Below are positions 24,621 to 37,700 of a stretch of DNA of 64,000 nucleotides, one piece after another (position 1 is the stretch's first letter; each line of letters begins with the position of its first letter). Location: positions 60,786,859 to 60,850,858 of the forward strand of contig OX457027.1 of assembly GCA_949752745.1 (NCBI GenBank), written 5' to 3'. The notes beneath the pieces are model-generated. The model was not told the DNA's origin, searched no databases, and saw only the letters and a list, made by a program, of their open reading frames with translations. The position numbers and the translations under genes are program-made. Origin of the DNA: Protula sp. h YS-2021 (Eukaryota > Annelida > Polychaeta > Sabellida > Serpulidae).

Positions 24621-24841
24621 CATACAGTCGGACCCACTTATGTCGACATCGGATATCTCGACATTTCGGTTAATTCGACGTTTTTTTTACAGTCCCGTCT
24701 ATTTGTATGATAAAAAGCTCGGATATGTCGACATTTTTTATCTCGACATAAATTAACCTAGCTATAATGCCCCTCATATAGAACTTTTTGTATAAAATAG
24801 CGTACTAATACACCACGACTTTCGTACAGGATATCATAAAA

Positions 24842-25796
24842 ATGGTATCCGGACATAACGGAGACGGCCAAAACGGCCGACGGCCATAACGGAGAAGACC
24901 CAAAACGGCGACGGCCAAAACGGCGATGGCCAAAACGGCGACAAGTGCCACCCCGGACAAAACGGCGACGGGTTTTTTTTCAAGTTTATGCTTTAAAACG
25001 CTTATCAAAAAAAAAAACCAAAAATAACAATGTTGCCAAAACAGTTTATCTAACCATCAGAGATAAATAAATTTGAGCATAGTGCAGCACTTCTCCCAAC
25101 GTGCCCTTCCCGCCCCTCCCTAACCACCTCCTTCCTGTCACAAGTAAGTCACTGTCTCAGTAATCTACTCAAGGAATGATTTACTCACTTACCTTTTCTG
25201 AGGTAAAACTGGAAATTATTTTCTCAGGTAAAATAAATTTAACCTTATCTTTCATTGGTGTGGATTCGTATATATAATAACAACACTTCACATAACCGAT
25301 ACAAATACGGATTAGCTCATTAAGGCGATTAAAACATCGGGTTTTCATTGCTGATAATCCGAAGTCCTTTTAAAGTCATTTTTATTATGCCTTTTATTGA
25401 TGTGGATTCACGTGCAAAAACGGATTAGTGGGCACAGTCTTGCAAAATGTACTTAATTACCCCCCCCCCCCCGCCCACCACACGATATATTATCGCAAAA
25501 TTGCAATTAGGAATATGTGAGAAAATAAGTGTTAAATTATCCATTTTATTTTGCCCTTAAAATTTTAATATTGGTTCAGATTATACTTATCTTCAAGTAC
25601 AAATGAATTGATTTATCTGGCAACACTATTCTTTGTATTTTGATTTTCAACATAAATTATTAATTTTCGTCGCCGTTTTGTCCGGGGTTGCACTCGTCGC
25701 CGTTTTGGCCATCGCCGTTTTGGCCGTCGCCGTTTTGGTCTTCTCCGTTTTGGCCGTCGCCGTTCTGGCCGTCGCCGTTTTGTCCGGGCTTCCATA
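24842..25796. mobile_element. Foldback-type element FB3
   Basis: The left arm (24842-24975) consists of ~15-bp repeats ggccaaaacggcgac. The right arm (25672-25796) is the inverted array gtcgccgttttggcc. The termini read ATGGTATCCGGACATAACGG (left) and, inverted, ATGGAAGCCCGGACAAAACG (right). The middle is AT-rich without a gene; the arms produce artefactual ORFs rich in RRRP or PSPF repeats. Confidence 0.85.
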
Positions 25797-27170
25797 AAAA
25801 TGCATTTATGCAGTATCCAAATTTTGCTTGTTACAGTCAGTTGTATGTACCCACAGTAAACGACACATCCCTCCTTGTGTAAACAAGTAGCCCAGTGCAT
25901 GCCAGCAGATAAGCCCTTTTGTTCACCCTAGCCAGTGTTTGCTAATTCTTCATATCTCCATATCCTATCCATACTTTATCTGCATAGGCTGTAGTGCAGT
26001 ATGAAGTTCCTAAATGACTGCAAACACTGTATTTTATTCATACATGCACTTATCACGCATCAGTAATATTTAGTTCTATTTTTACAATAAATTTGCCCAC
26101 AATTGACCATAGTTAACCTCCTAAGAGGGCATTACTAGAGGGGTAAAGAGGGGTAAAAAATCTTAAGAGTAATGCAGAATGAAGGGCTGCTACTTAAACA
26201 TTAAAACGTAACAGGGGCACAGACACAAATTATAAAGGTGGAGCCTAATTTCACAATGGTAGGCATAAAGCTTAAAAACAAAGTTGAACTCAAGTCTATT
26301 ATTAGGGGCCACAATTAGTATGAGAAGACGGATGCATAAAAAACTGACTAGTAAAATTCATAGCTCGTAACATACAAAGCAGAGTGCATAGCGCAAAACA
26401 AGCGATGAACTGACCACATACCCTGCTGCGTTGCATAACCCCACGTGCTTACTTACTACGATGACATGATATACAAAAAGGCGTCCAAGATAGACGCAGA
26501 AGTTCTTGGAGTTTTGTTCACTTTTGGACTGCGAGAAATAATTTCTTCTGGGCAGTTTAAACCAAGTGTTTTTCACCTTGGCAGAACTTGCCACACTTGA
26601 AAAGGAACTACATTCAAGTCCCTGTTCGAGTAACAGACAAATGAATGCTATAAATAACAAGGTACACTATAAATGCTTTCGGGCAGTATTTCTTGCAAAG
26701 TTCAGAATAGTGTACAAATAGGCCTACACGAAGGGAAAGATATACAGTACCCAACATTATGGATATGAGACGCCTTTTGTACACTAAACCTTCTTCAAAG
26801 ACGACACTTCTGTCATTGATTTTAATGAACAATAAATTATAATATTTTAATGAAGAAAGTTTGGAAATATTTTCAGTTTGGATAAAGTTATTAAGTTTTA
26901 CAAGTTAGATATGCTACAGGCCCTCATTATGGACCAGGTAATAAAACCTCTATCAAAACCTCCAGTATTACACTTTATGGTCCTAGACCCTCTTTTCAAT
27001 AATGGACCTTTATTAATGGAGATTTATGTTACCAGGCCCCGAATGAGCGCAAGATGGCCTCTAGTGTATCTAACTGGTAGATCTGTTCATGTCCATATCG
27101 CTGTGTCATTTCCATATCCCATATCCAAGTAGCGACTCGCTACTGGCGGATCGGCTACCGCTTCAAATCC
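25797..27170. other. Intergenic, nothing recognised
   Basis: No gene, RNA or clear repeat. ORFs at 26358-27132 in several frames have no recognisable domain and no splice context. Confidence 0.4.
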
Positions 27171-27174
27171 TCCT

Positions 27175-30100
27175 TGTATAACAATAAACAAGTCAACTGG
27201 GCTGGCTTTGAGACACCTCTGTGGCGATTTTGTGCGAGATTCAACGACCTACAAATCTTTATCGGCATTTGCTAAATGTCCTTAAAGTACAATGGCAATG
27301 ATATACAAAATAAAAGAATACCGAAATAAACACAAATCTCCCGAAGTAATTTAAAGCTGTTTACGTTCAGAGAGCATGGTTTATTATGTGAAAGCTTCAA
27401 AGCCTCGCTATATAACGATAAGCAAGTCAACTGCGCTCGCTTTGAGGCACCCCTGAGGTTACTTTGTGCAAGATTCAACGACCCATAAGTCTTTATTGGC
27501 ATTTGCTACAGACCCTCAAAGTGCAGCGGTGACGATATACAACTTCTGTGTTACGCTTTCAAACTTTTGATTTGATATTTCAAAAAGAACGTAAAACATA
27601 GTTAAATATTGTGGGTGTGCAAAATAAATCTATACGTAATTCTGCATCTATCAACTATTTAAGTATATATTTTACAAATAAACTATAAGGTCTTTATTTA
27701 AATTTTTGGTCACTTCCTATGACAGCAAGAGTCATAGTTCCTACAATAGGAAATGTCATTGATGTCAATTTTCAAATCTCGGCGGACGACTGGGGCCAAC
27801 GGCGTTATTTTAGAAAGGGTGCATCACATAAATGGCCCAATTATAAATTATGGCGCACAAGATTTATGATCAGTTAACAATTTTTTACTGAGAAAAATAT
27901 GTGTTTTCTTGAGATCAGGATATCGAATCCCTCATTATCGCCCACAACAACAGTGAATCCACAGTTGCAAAACCACGCTTTACTCTAGTTTGGGAGTTTC
28001 GCTGAGGTCGAAAACAATGCGCCAGGGTATTTCTCAGTGTACTTTTAAAGAAAAAGCCTGCCAGTTCGAGCCTCGGTGTCCTTGAACGTGCGCCGAAAGA
28101 TCCGAAGCCTCGAAAATTGAGATCATTGGCCATTTCTATTGAAGGAACAGTGACCCTTTCTGTCCTAGGAAGATAGAAAGGGTCCGCTGGGACTACTCGT
28201 AAGCTACTCGTAGCTTCAGCCTAGTCACTCGTACTCGCTCCACGAGGCTGAGTAAAATGGCATTCCATATAACTTGGTTAATTTCATATATATATATCTG
28301 TATTTCTACAAAATTTCAAGAACAGTGAAAATAGGTCCACATGAAATATTAGAAGGACTTTATTTACTTATTTAAACGGACCAATTATCGCTCGCGAAGT
28401 GAGTATTTGCAGGTTGTCCAAGTTGATAACTGAGCCCGAAACATCGTAGTTTCTCAAGTTTACTGAATTGTCTCGAGTTTGTATTTCGTGTGAAGCGAGA
28501 TTTTTCCGTATCTTAGCATTTTTACTTAAAACTATGTCTGTAATAAGGACATTGTTCTTAAATGCATTTCTGTCAAAGGCAGTGGAGGTCATTACGACTT
28601 TGCGAATTTGCATCTTAAAAAAGAAAGATAGTATTGCAGGATTCCGCCCTTTTCCATGTCTCTGGTGTTGTCGTTCCGTTATTTTTAAAAGGATCCACAA
28701 ACCTATGTTGGCTTGAAATTAAAAAAGCCACAAGGACAAAGCGATCGAAACCTGAACGCTACTTGTCTATTTATTAGGACAAGTGTATAAAACGCCGTTG
28801 AATTTATCGAACAGTTCACTCGTCTAAAAGAAAGAAATATGAAATTTTTGTTTACAACCTTCGAATTATAAATTTGATTACACCATACAAACCAATAACA
28901 TGTCAAATGACTTCTACTAGATTGCAAATGCTTAATGAATACAACGGTTTTGTCTGTCAGTCAGAGAGTTGGTTGAACAGTATAATTTGACAAATTTTCC
29001 ATTCTATCACTCAAATTCGCCCATTTTTAGTTTGGGCCTTGAAAGAACTCATGGTTCTTGGTAATTCGCGTGAGTTTGTGGACCAACAACGACAGGGAAA
29101 GCTAAAATTCAGCCTATCGTAAACTTTGCAAGCAAATTGCAGTTTTGTTGTGAATATGGGCCCCCAGTTATAATCACGTGAGCGTCATGTGATGTTCGTA
29201 AAAATTGGAATGGTCATCAAATCATAACTTTCCTCGATGCGTGTAACGAAGCATTAGAGATACCTGGTACAAAAGTTCTCTTATTTTGTCAAGCATACAC
29301 CAATACTGTTTGGCAACCGCAGATAGTTGGGTGGTGTTGTCTGAGTTAATTTGACCTTTTTTATATTCTTTGACAACAAAATAAGCAGATTTGCACTTAC
29401 TATAGTACTCCTACGAGTATAGCTCCAAGAAGCGGCACGCTAGTACGAGTGTACAAAATTTCCACGCACCGCTTGAGATTCTCACTATATAGCGAAGTTC
29501 AAGCCTGAAGCACATGTGTGGCGACCCACGAGTCTTAATTGGCATTTCCTAAAGGCCCTCGACGTTGTAGAACTTCTGTGTTTCTTAAAAAAAATATTGC
29601 GGAAAAAACCCCACAAATCTCCCGCAATGATTGGCATTTGTTTGTATACAAGGAGCATAGTTTATTACGCGAAAAAGTAACAGTTTTTGCAATCATTCAC
29701 CAACAAACTTTTTAATTAAAATTTAAAAAAGAATGGAAGAAATGAAAAGTTACATATTGTGGGTGTACATACTAAATTTATATCTAATTCAGGGTTGAGA
29801 CTACGTAAAATTTTCTAAAAGAAGAAGTTAGTCGCCCGGCACAAAAGTTAGTCGCCCAGCGCAATTTTTGCAAAATTTGTCTAGCCCGCCTCATAAAAAG
29901 CAACAATAAATAGGTGTCTTCAGTGTCCATAATTTGTAGTTATTTGAAATTTATTTCAAATGTGAAAATTGCACTGAAAGCAAAATTTATACAGAAATCA
30001 TTTTCATGTAAAATGGTGTTTAAAATGATCAACAGTATTTACCTGAAAATACTCAGAAAAAAAAGTTAGTCGCCACTCGGGCGACCAACTCGAAAAAGTT

Positions 30101-30780
30101 GGTCGCCCGAGCCAAAAGTTGGTCGCCACGGGCGACCGGGCGACCGCGAATCTCAACCCTGCTAAATATGCGTCTATCAACTATGTTAGTATGTATTTTA
30201 CACTTAATCTATAACCTCTTCATTTAAATTTTTTGTCACTTGACTGGTCACATGACATTTAAAGGTCGCTGTAAACAACATTTAACAGGTGAGTGCAAAA
30301 GCTAGCCTTTCTGCATTAAATGAAGCAAATAAAAGATGTGCAGCCAATTAAAAATTGTGCCTGTTTTGCAGAAAGGGTATTTTGGGCATAAACCGTCTGT
30401 AAATGTTTGGATAATAAGGACTGGTATTCAGGATTCGTGCCTCAGAATATATGAAGTAGACCTCTATTAACGGAACAATGGAGTTTTTTGGGGAATATTC
30501 AGAGCTGACTCGGAGCTACGCTCTGACATAAATGAAATCGTACATCTCTGAGTTAGCTTTGACATAAATAAAATCGTATATATCTCTGTTAGGTACGTCG
30601 AACTTCAGTACACGGCCGCTTCTATCAGTTATTTGAGTATACATGTTACAGATAATCTAAAATCCCTTCATTTAAATTTCTGGTCACCTGACTGTGGTCA
30701 CGTGACATTTAAAGACATGAACGTAAACAAACATTTGACAGGTCAGTAGGGAAGCTAACTTTTCTGCACTTTAATTTTAA
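27175..30780. repeat. Old dispersed repeat copies between host genes
   Basis: Two copies of 'aagtcaactg.gctcgctttg' to 'attggcatttgcta' lie at 27175-27290 and 27409-27520, with a third, poorer one at 29488-29562. Another word set, 'atttaaattt.tggtcac' with 'gtcacatgacatttaaagg', occurs near 27690, 30215 and 30665. These look like decayed members of one or two repeat families. No gene is recognised; ORFs 27915-28927 show no domain. Confidence 0.5.
29792..30161. mobile_element. MITE with CAGGGTTGAGA ends
   Basis: The left end CAGGGTTGAGACTACG and the right end (inverse complement CAGGGTTGAGATTCGCGG) are inverted repeats. Next to them stand words like 'agttagtcgcccggc' (left) and 'agttggtcgcccgagcc' (right). 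CAGGG ends are common in hAT-type elements, but no matching 8-bp target duplication is visible. Confidence 0.6.
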
Positions 30781-31065
30781 TCGCTGTGTATTCTGTTGCG
30801 AGCAGCTACTCGTGCAAGTTACTTTTCCCAAAGCTCACGTCTCAATTCTTCGTTAGTCATGACAGTGTGTTTGCAGCATTGCTGTAGTATTCGTAAAGTA
30901 GACTGCGGGAGAAAGTGCGTAACATGCCAAATGACAAGATATTTTCTCATATCTATTAATCCCGTGGTTTCTCTTACAAAAGAAACACCGTTGTATAAAC
31001 CTGGCGAATTAAATGAGGTACCTAAATCAAAATGATTTGTTTTTTTCCACGTTTCACGTTTTTAG

Positions 31066-31320
31066 ACCCCAATCCTTCGGATTAGGGCCTACGGGTTTGG
31101 GGTGTCCGTCCGTCTGTCCGTCATCGCTTTATACCACTATGAATTTGGGGGGGGGGGGCGGTTGGGGCCTGCTTGTGTTTCACAAATACTTACTTGTTTT
31201 CTTTGTTTTGTTGTTTTTTGTTGTTGCTGTTTTTTTTTTTTTTTGGGGGGGGGGGGGGGGCAGGGCCATGGCTGGTAGGGGAGTAGCACGTACTCTGCTC
31301 AAATAAGCGTCTGCTAGAAT
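31066..31320. repeat. Hairpin-headed (GTCC)n repeat, short
   Basis: The inverted pair gaccccaatccttcgg / attagggcctacgggtttggggt is followed by gtccgtccgtctgtccgtc (31102-31120) and G and T homopolymer runs (31147-31161, 31229-31261). It has the same layout as the heads at 11217, 39968 and 40865. Confidence 0.5.
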
Positions 31321-31716
31321 GGCTACAATCTGCATACTCGGTATCTTAAACATTGCTTCTTTCTTTAAATAAAGAGCATCATAAAACAGGACATTGCACC
31401 AGGTTCTTAATTCCGTTAAACACCTGAAGCCTACAAGATTTTAGGTTAAGACTGTACCCTATGTCGACCTCCATTGTGACTCTCATTTGAAGGGGTGGGG
31501 TGTAGCCATTAACCAAAATGAAAATTTTTTTTTCTGATAATATTCCTTAGGGAAGGTACTTTTGACAAAGGAATTGTCAACGTTTTATCAGCACTTGCCA
31601 TCGTTTTATAGGTCAGGTTTTGAGCGTCGACATTTGGTCTAGATACTTGTTTCAACACATTTGTTGTCGTTATTTTCTGCTTACAGGGTGTAAGTAAGGG
31701 ATTCTGCAAACTGAAA

Positions 31717-34700
31717 ATGTCATCTAAAGGCGAACCAGCAATTAAGAAAGCAAAACTTGGAGCAGTTCCTCCTTGTCCTTATGGTAAAAAATGCTACAGA
31801 AAAAATCCACAGCATTTTAAAGAATATTCACATCCAAAGGACAATCTCACTGAAAGTGACTCATCCAGTGATGAGTCATCTACAACACCAGCAATACAAG
31901 TAGATACGAGTAAGCTTCCCCCGTGCCCTTTTGGTGCGAAATGCTATAGAAAAAACTTGTTACATTTTGCTGAATATTCCCACCCATTCACCAATGATGG
32001 AGCTTCTACGTCAAAGGATATTCCCGACGATGCCGATTCAGGAAGTGACACAGATGTATATGATTCAGAAGAAGAAGAGCGTAAGCAAGAGGTGGGCATC
32101 TAGCAAATTTTTATAATGTGCATAGCAGCTTCATTGGTGGTGTATTCATTGCGCTGCGAAATGACTGCCTGCGTTAAAAGAGCACAAAACTGATTATGGG
32201 AGATGGTATCCAGACAGAAGGGGCTTGGACAAAAGGGCCTTGGACATAAGGGCCTTTCCCAAAAAGGCCTTTCCCAAAACGGCCCTAAATGAAAAGTTGG
32301 ACAAAAGGGCCTTGAGAATTTTTTCTAGGATTTAACTATTTAACAAAATATGTAATAAAATAAAAAATAAAAAACAGGCTTCATTTTTTTTTTCAAAGAT
32401 AACTGCCTTGATGTTTTGTTTCAATTACTCCCCATCACTTTCTTGAAATTTCCGAAGCATAGTGCCACAGGTTAATCCCTGTTTGTACGAATCACTGCCT
32501 TGATGCTTTACTCATTGTAAAGACTCTTCCAATTACTTCCAATCACTGTCTTTAGATGCCAGATTTCGGAGTCATTGTGCCACAAAAGATAATCTCTGTC
32601 CTTTTGGGGTCTGTATTTGAACTGTGACCAACAACAATGGATACAAGACAAAGTAATAAATGACAGCCAAAAATTTGTTTGAATCAGGCAAAAAATCAAT
32701 AAACTTTGTTTTTGGAGTTGTGATTTTATTACACAAAAAATAAAAATAATTTTGAGAACCATATCCAAAAAAATTCTCAAGGCCCTTTTGTCCAACTTTT
32801 CATTTAGGGCGTTTTTGGAAAAGGCCCTTTTGGAAAAGGCCGTTTTGGGAAAGGCCCTTATGTCCAAGGCCCTTTTGTCCAGGGCCTTTCTGTCCCGGAT
32901 TCATTTGAGATATCTGGATATTTTATCATTTTTTTATTGTATGTTATCAGAATCGTGGAAACATTTTCCATTTAGTTGACTCAAATACAAAGAATGAATG
33001 CATTGTCTTACTTAGATCTTTCGATGTATGGAAGTGCTATGAAGAGGGTTTGATGAACAATATCTATATAAATGAATTATTCGCGAAACAAAAAATGACA
33101 TTTCGTAAATTTTTGTTTAAGGGGTAAGTTAATTCTCAAAATGTGAATGTTAACGCTTGAACCACATTTTTTTCAGGAAAAGAAGAACTCTAAAATGAAA
33201 GAATTAATAAAAAGGGGATCGTCACTTGTAAAGAGATATTCTCTTATGTCTGGTAAATTAAATTTCTGTTTTTTTTTCTGGTTGTTGTTGTAATTGTCCA
33301 AAACGAGAAGTTATTCTTTGATAAACACCTTGATGGAAAAAAATGTAATATCCAAAACCAAAAATTTAATAGTTTTTCAGTTCGGTGAATACATGAAAGA
33401 AAGAGGGAAAAAAGGAACGCATAATCGGGCCCTGACAGGTTTGGCCCGTTTCCTGCGCAGCGAGAGAAAGCTGCAATGAGTGGCTGTGTGTCGTACTCTG
33501 TAAGATTGAAGTTAAACGTGCGCGACGACAGCGTATTTGCAGCTTATACACTGTGATTTTATCTTCAGAGGACGAGAGAAAAGAGCTGATACAAAAAGCT
33601 CTGGCAATGAAGAAACACCTCGAAGAAGAATTAGCTGAGACGAAGAAAGCGGTAGAAGAAAAGGAAAACGCCATTAAGAAAATGCAAGATGAAGTCTGTG
33701 TTGTTCATTTGTTTTTTTTTAATAGTTGAATTATTACAAGTAATTATGATAAAATTGATTAAAGAACAAAAGAAACGGCGGTGAGAAAATCACATGAAAA
33801 AGCTGTAACTTTTCATTAAATCAGGTCGCGCAAGTTTCTTAGCATTTTTCGCATTCAGCAAGACAAGAAACTGCGCTTTCCTTAAAAAATTGTGATGAAT
33901 GTAAAAAAGAAACAAGTATCTGGGGATTATGTTGATTATTTCATCATAAAATTTTTATAGGAGGCGTGCACCGTATGATAGGTTTGGGCATTTTTAGCTT
34001 GTCTTTGTCCAGGGCAAAAGGTTTACTTTTCAGCTCGGGGTCCCGCGGGACCCCGACCTCTGAAACCAGGGGTCCCGAGATAAAGTGGTGGGGTCCCGAC
34101 ATTTTCGGGCAATAAAAAAAGTTAAATTCTATAAAATCAATTTTATTGCAACAAAAAAAAATAAATAAATAAACGCGATTAGTGAAATCATGCAAATAAC
34201 AAAACTACTACTTCTAACAACAAAAAAAGAAACACTGAATGGCGCTACATTAAACAAAATAAATCAATCATTTTCGATCTTAGCGGTGATACTGAATAGT
34301 AGCAAGAAAACACCGTCTTTTTTCTGGGGTCCCGCGGGACCCCAGGGTCAAATTCCAGGGGCCCGAGCCGATTATCAGGGGTCCCCGGGATCCCGTGAAC
34401 TTTATGCCCTGATTTGTCGTCAGATTTGGGAACATCACATGATATGGGCGTGTTTGCTTAAAGTTTCACGTTAAATGTTGTGCAGCTGAAATATTTAATA
34501 ACATTACCAGAGATCCTAAACTGGTACTTAGTCACATATATGGTTCTGTGCAGATAAACAAAGGCGTATTACTTCTGGAGGGAGAGAAAGAAGCCATAGA
34601 AGGGGATGAGATCAAGTACTTCAGCCTCCTGCCTGAGAGACACTACAAGGAGGGATCCGCAGCGCAGATCCACTTCCGGCTGGCCGAGTCACAGTTCTAC

Positions 34701-37700
34701 CGTTTGCTCAGTGGGGCTTACTCGTCAACGTCAGTACTCGAGTCGCTCTTGTCTCGCTTGTTCAAAGGAGTCTATTTATTTATGCAACTTTTTAAAATGT
34801 CACTGAACTGCCGTTAGTACAGTGCCTTTTGGTCATTTACACATAGCCCCGAAAGACCCAAAGCTCTGTCGTTATTTGGCTCAGTGGAGTTTACTTATTA
34901 ATATAAAGAGTTGTAGCTAGTTTTACATGGAACGCGTCACTCCCAAAATGCTTCATGTAAATATTGGTTGACAAAATTTCCTTCGACAAAATAATTTTAA
35001 TTAGACCGTTGTCTAGAAAGCATATCTGGTCTTGTTCATTTTTTTTTAAGAAAAACGGTTTGTTTTTTCTACGTCCTAGGTACCAAGTTAAGAAGGTGGA
35101 ATATGTTGTCAACCCAAAACTGGTCAAGAAATTTAAGTAAGTAAACATTCTCTAACCCAAAAGCACTCCTATTTGCAGACCTTTTCATGTGCTTGCTAAT
35201 GGTCATAACGCACACCCAACATACGTTTATTAGTCGATTAAGGTATTACCTCTGTATGTGAGTTTGTGTTCAATGTTAGCACAGTGATTTAGCTTTGGGA
35301 TGTTTAATGTGTCAGATGTTAAAATTTCAACACACTTCACGGCTCCATCGTTAAGACAACAAAACGATGTTTGAACAACACTATAGAATCAGATGTATGA
35401 AGGTTGAAACAGGGTGAAAGTTTTGTATAATTTGTTTCAGCGAAGCGAGAGAGCAAATGAAAAAGACTCGGGGAGAAGAATATTCACACCCAATCCTGGC
35501 CTTTCACGGAACTGAAAAGAAAAACATCACCCCTATTGTAGAAACCGGTTTTCTAATTCCAGGTTAAGCTTTGGACGATCATTGAATTTTGGAGATATCA
35601 TAAAAATGTTAATTATATAATTTATATAAGCCAAGATTTTCATCATCGCTTCGTTATATCAGTGGAGTCTTTGAGAAGTATTGGGTGTTTACATACAGCA
35701 CAACCTCCGTTGTTGAGTACTTCTAATTGTTGAACAACAGCCAACACCATTTTCGTCTCATTTCTGTTTGATAGTGAAATTCAGTGATCGTTAGTGAACA
35801 ACGAATAATCGAACATTTTCCCCTGCCTCAAAATGTGTTCATTATGAATGTGCTAGAATTTATATGTGTACTGGCATAGACCAAAAGGTAATATGTGTTC
35901 AGATTGATTCTTTATATTGAAATAAAGGTACTGATGACCCGAAGCTTCAACATCGCATGCGAAATGAAGGGCTGTACGGCAAGGGAATATACTTCAGTGA
36001 ATTTACGCATTATAGTGTAGCATATGTCGCCGGCGCAAATAAAATCTTACTCAATAAAGTTCTACCTGGAAAGGTAATGATTGTCATTCCTTTGGTTAAG
36101 CCTTAATAAGCGCCCCAGAAAAGCCGTTCTAGAGTCAGGTTTTGCACAGACTGATGCCCAACGTCATAAGTGCATTGGAACGTTTTGGAAAAGTCAACGA
36201 GTTATGTAAACGCAAATAATAATAGCGATAATAATAAAATAAAATTTTTGTCTGAAACCTACAATTGAAATCGGTTAATTGACTAGCCTGTTTTTTTTTA
36301 AAACTTTATGGGATTTATTTATCCAGTTTTTTTTCTAAACGTGAAAGAAAGTTAAGGGATTATGAAGATTATGCAGTTACGCGTTTTTGTTTTTGTATGA
36401 GTAACTGATATCGTCTGCAGATAGTCATGATTTCTAGTCTCACACTATTGAACTCGTGTAGAATTCATTTAAAGAGTCATGTTCGATATTCATAATTGAA
36501 ACACAAAGTTAACAGGTTTAAGGCTGTTTCATTCTCAACATGTCGATTTAAACTGATTAAAGCTATTACACGAAATAATAATAACTTACAAGGCATTCTA
36601 AGGTTGATGCTGATAACACTATTGATAGATATATAAACAAAGGAAGAACGTATCCGGATGGCAAGCCTGTTAATTATTTGTTCTTTGTGACAGGTTTTTC
36701 AACCCACTGGTTTGATAACAGGACATCCTTTGAAACCAGGATATGATTCGCACATGTCGCCGTGCAAGAAAGAGCTGGTGATGTTTCACTCTGCGCGAAT
36801 ACTTCCGTGTTATATAGTGCATTACAGTACCACGGGCCAAGAGTTTAAGTATCAGGTACCTGACTTGAGTTTCTGGGCGAAATTTTAGTTGTAGAAAACT
36901 GAAAAAGTTTGTGTTATAAAATATTATATAGAACATTGATATCTCTCGTTTTGCTTCATATTACAAAAGAAATAACATTTTTGAGCTCGTGAAAAAGGTT
37001 TTCTTGGCTGTAAGGGTTTGTCTAGTTTGTGTTGTTTGCAATCCCAGATTTATTTTAATAAGGCTAATATGGTCGTCTTTTGCATCATTTTACAGAAGCC
37101 GATTGAAGAAAGAAGAAAAGCCAAAGGCAAAGACGAGTTAATGAAACTTTATTGGAAAGCTCATAAAAAGGCAAAATCAGGGTACGCTTAGACTGTAAAC
37201 AAATAAAAGAAACTTCTTTGGGATATGCGATAAATTGTTTTGTTAAGAGAAGGCATAAATAATTCGCAAAAGAGTTTTCTGGAAGTTTGATTAAAGTTTT
37301 TACTTCGGCTGTAAAATTTAGAAAAAAATTATAAGGGTACACGTATTAAAGAGAGATCACTGTTAATATAAGCAAAACCTTTTTCGATACCGAGTAGCGA
37401 AAGTTATAATTGGGCAAACAGAAATTACGAATTTGAAGACTTGAATATTTAGAATTCTTTAGATCTTTAAATTTAGACCATTGTTAAAAGTAAGTCATGC
37501 TGCCAATTGCATCAAAACTCGACGTAGCACAGATTTTGACATTTTATATCCCACTAAGCATTCCGACATCGATATAACGTCTTTTTGAGAATTGCTACAT
37601 TGACTTGACCAAATTTGGTTGTAATTTAGTTTTAATTGGTCGCAACCGCAGATCAATAACAATCAATATCTTTGACACATTGTTGAGAAAACACTGGATG

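Noticed and set aside
24805..25900. ORFs rich in RRRP, PSPF or AVLAVA repeats
   Set aside because: They are translations of the foldback arms of FB3 in various frames, not proteins.
37182..37191. Stop of the PARP gene at the in-frame TAG (KSGYA stop)
   Set aside because: A GT donor lies just before it, and the following exons supply both halves of a BRCT domain in matching phase; kept as an alternative in the findings.
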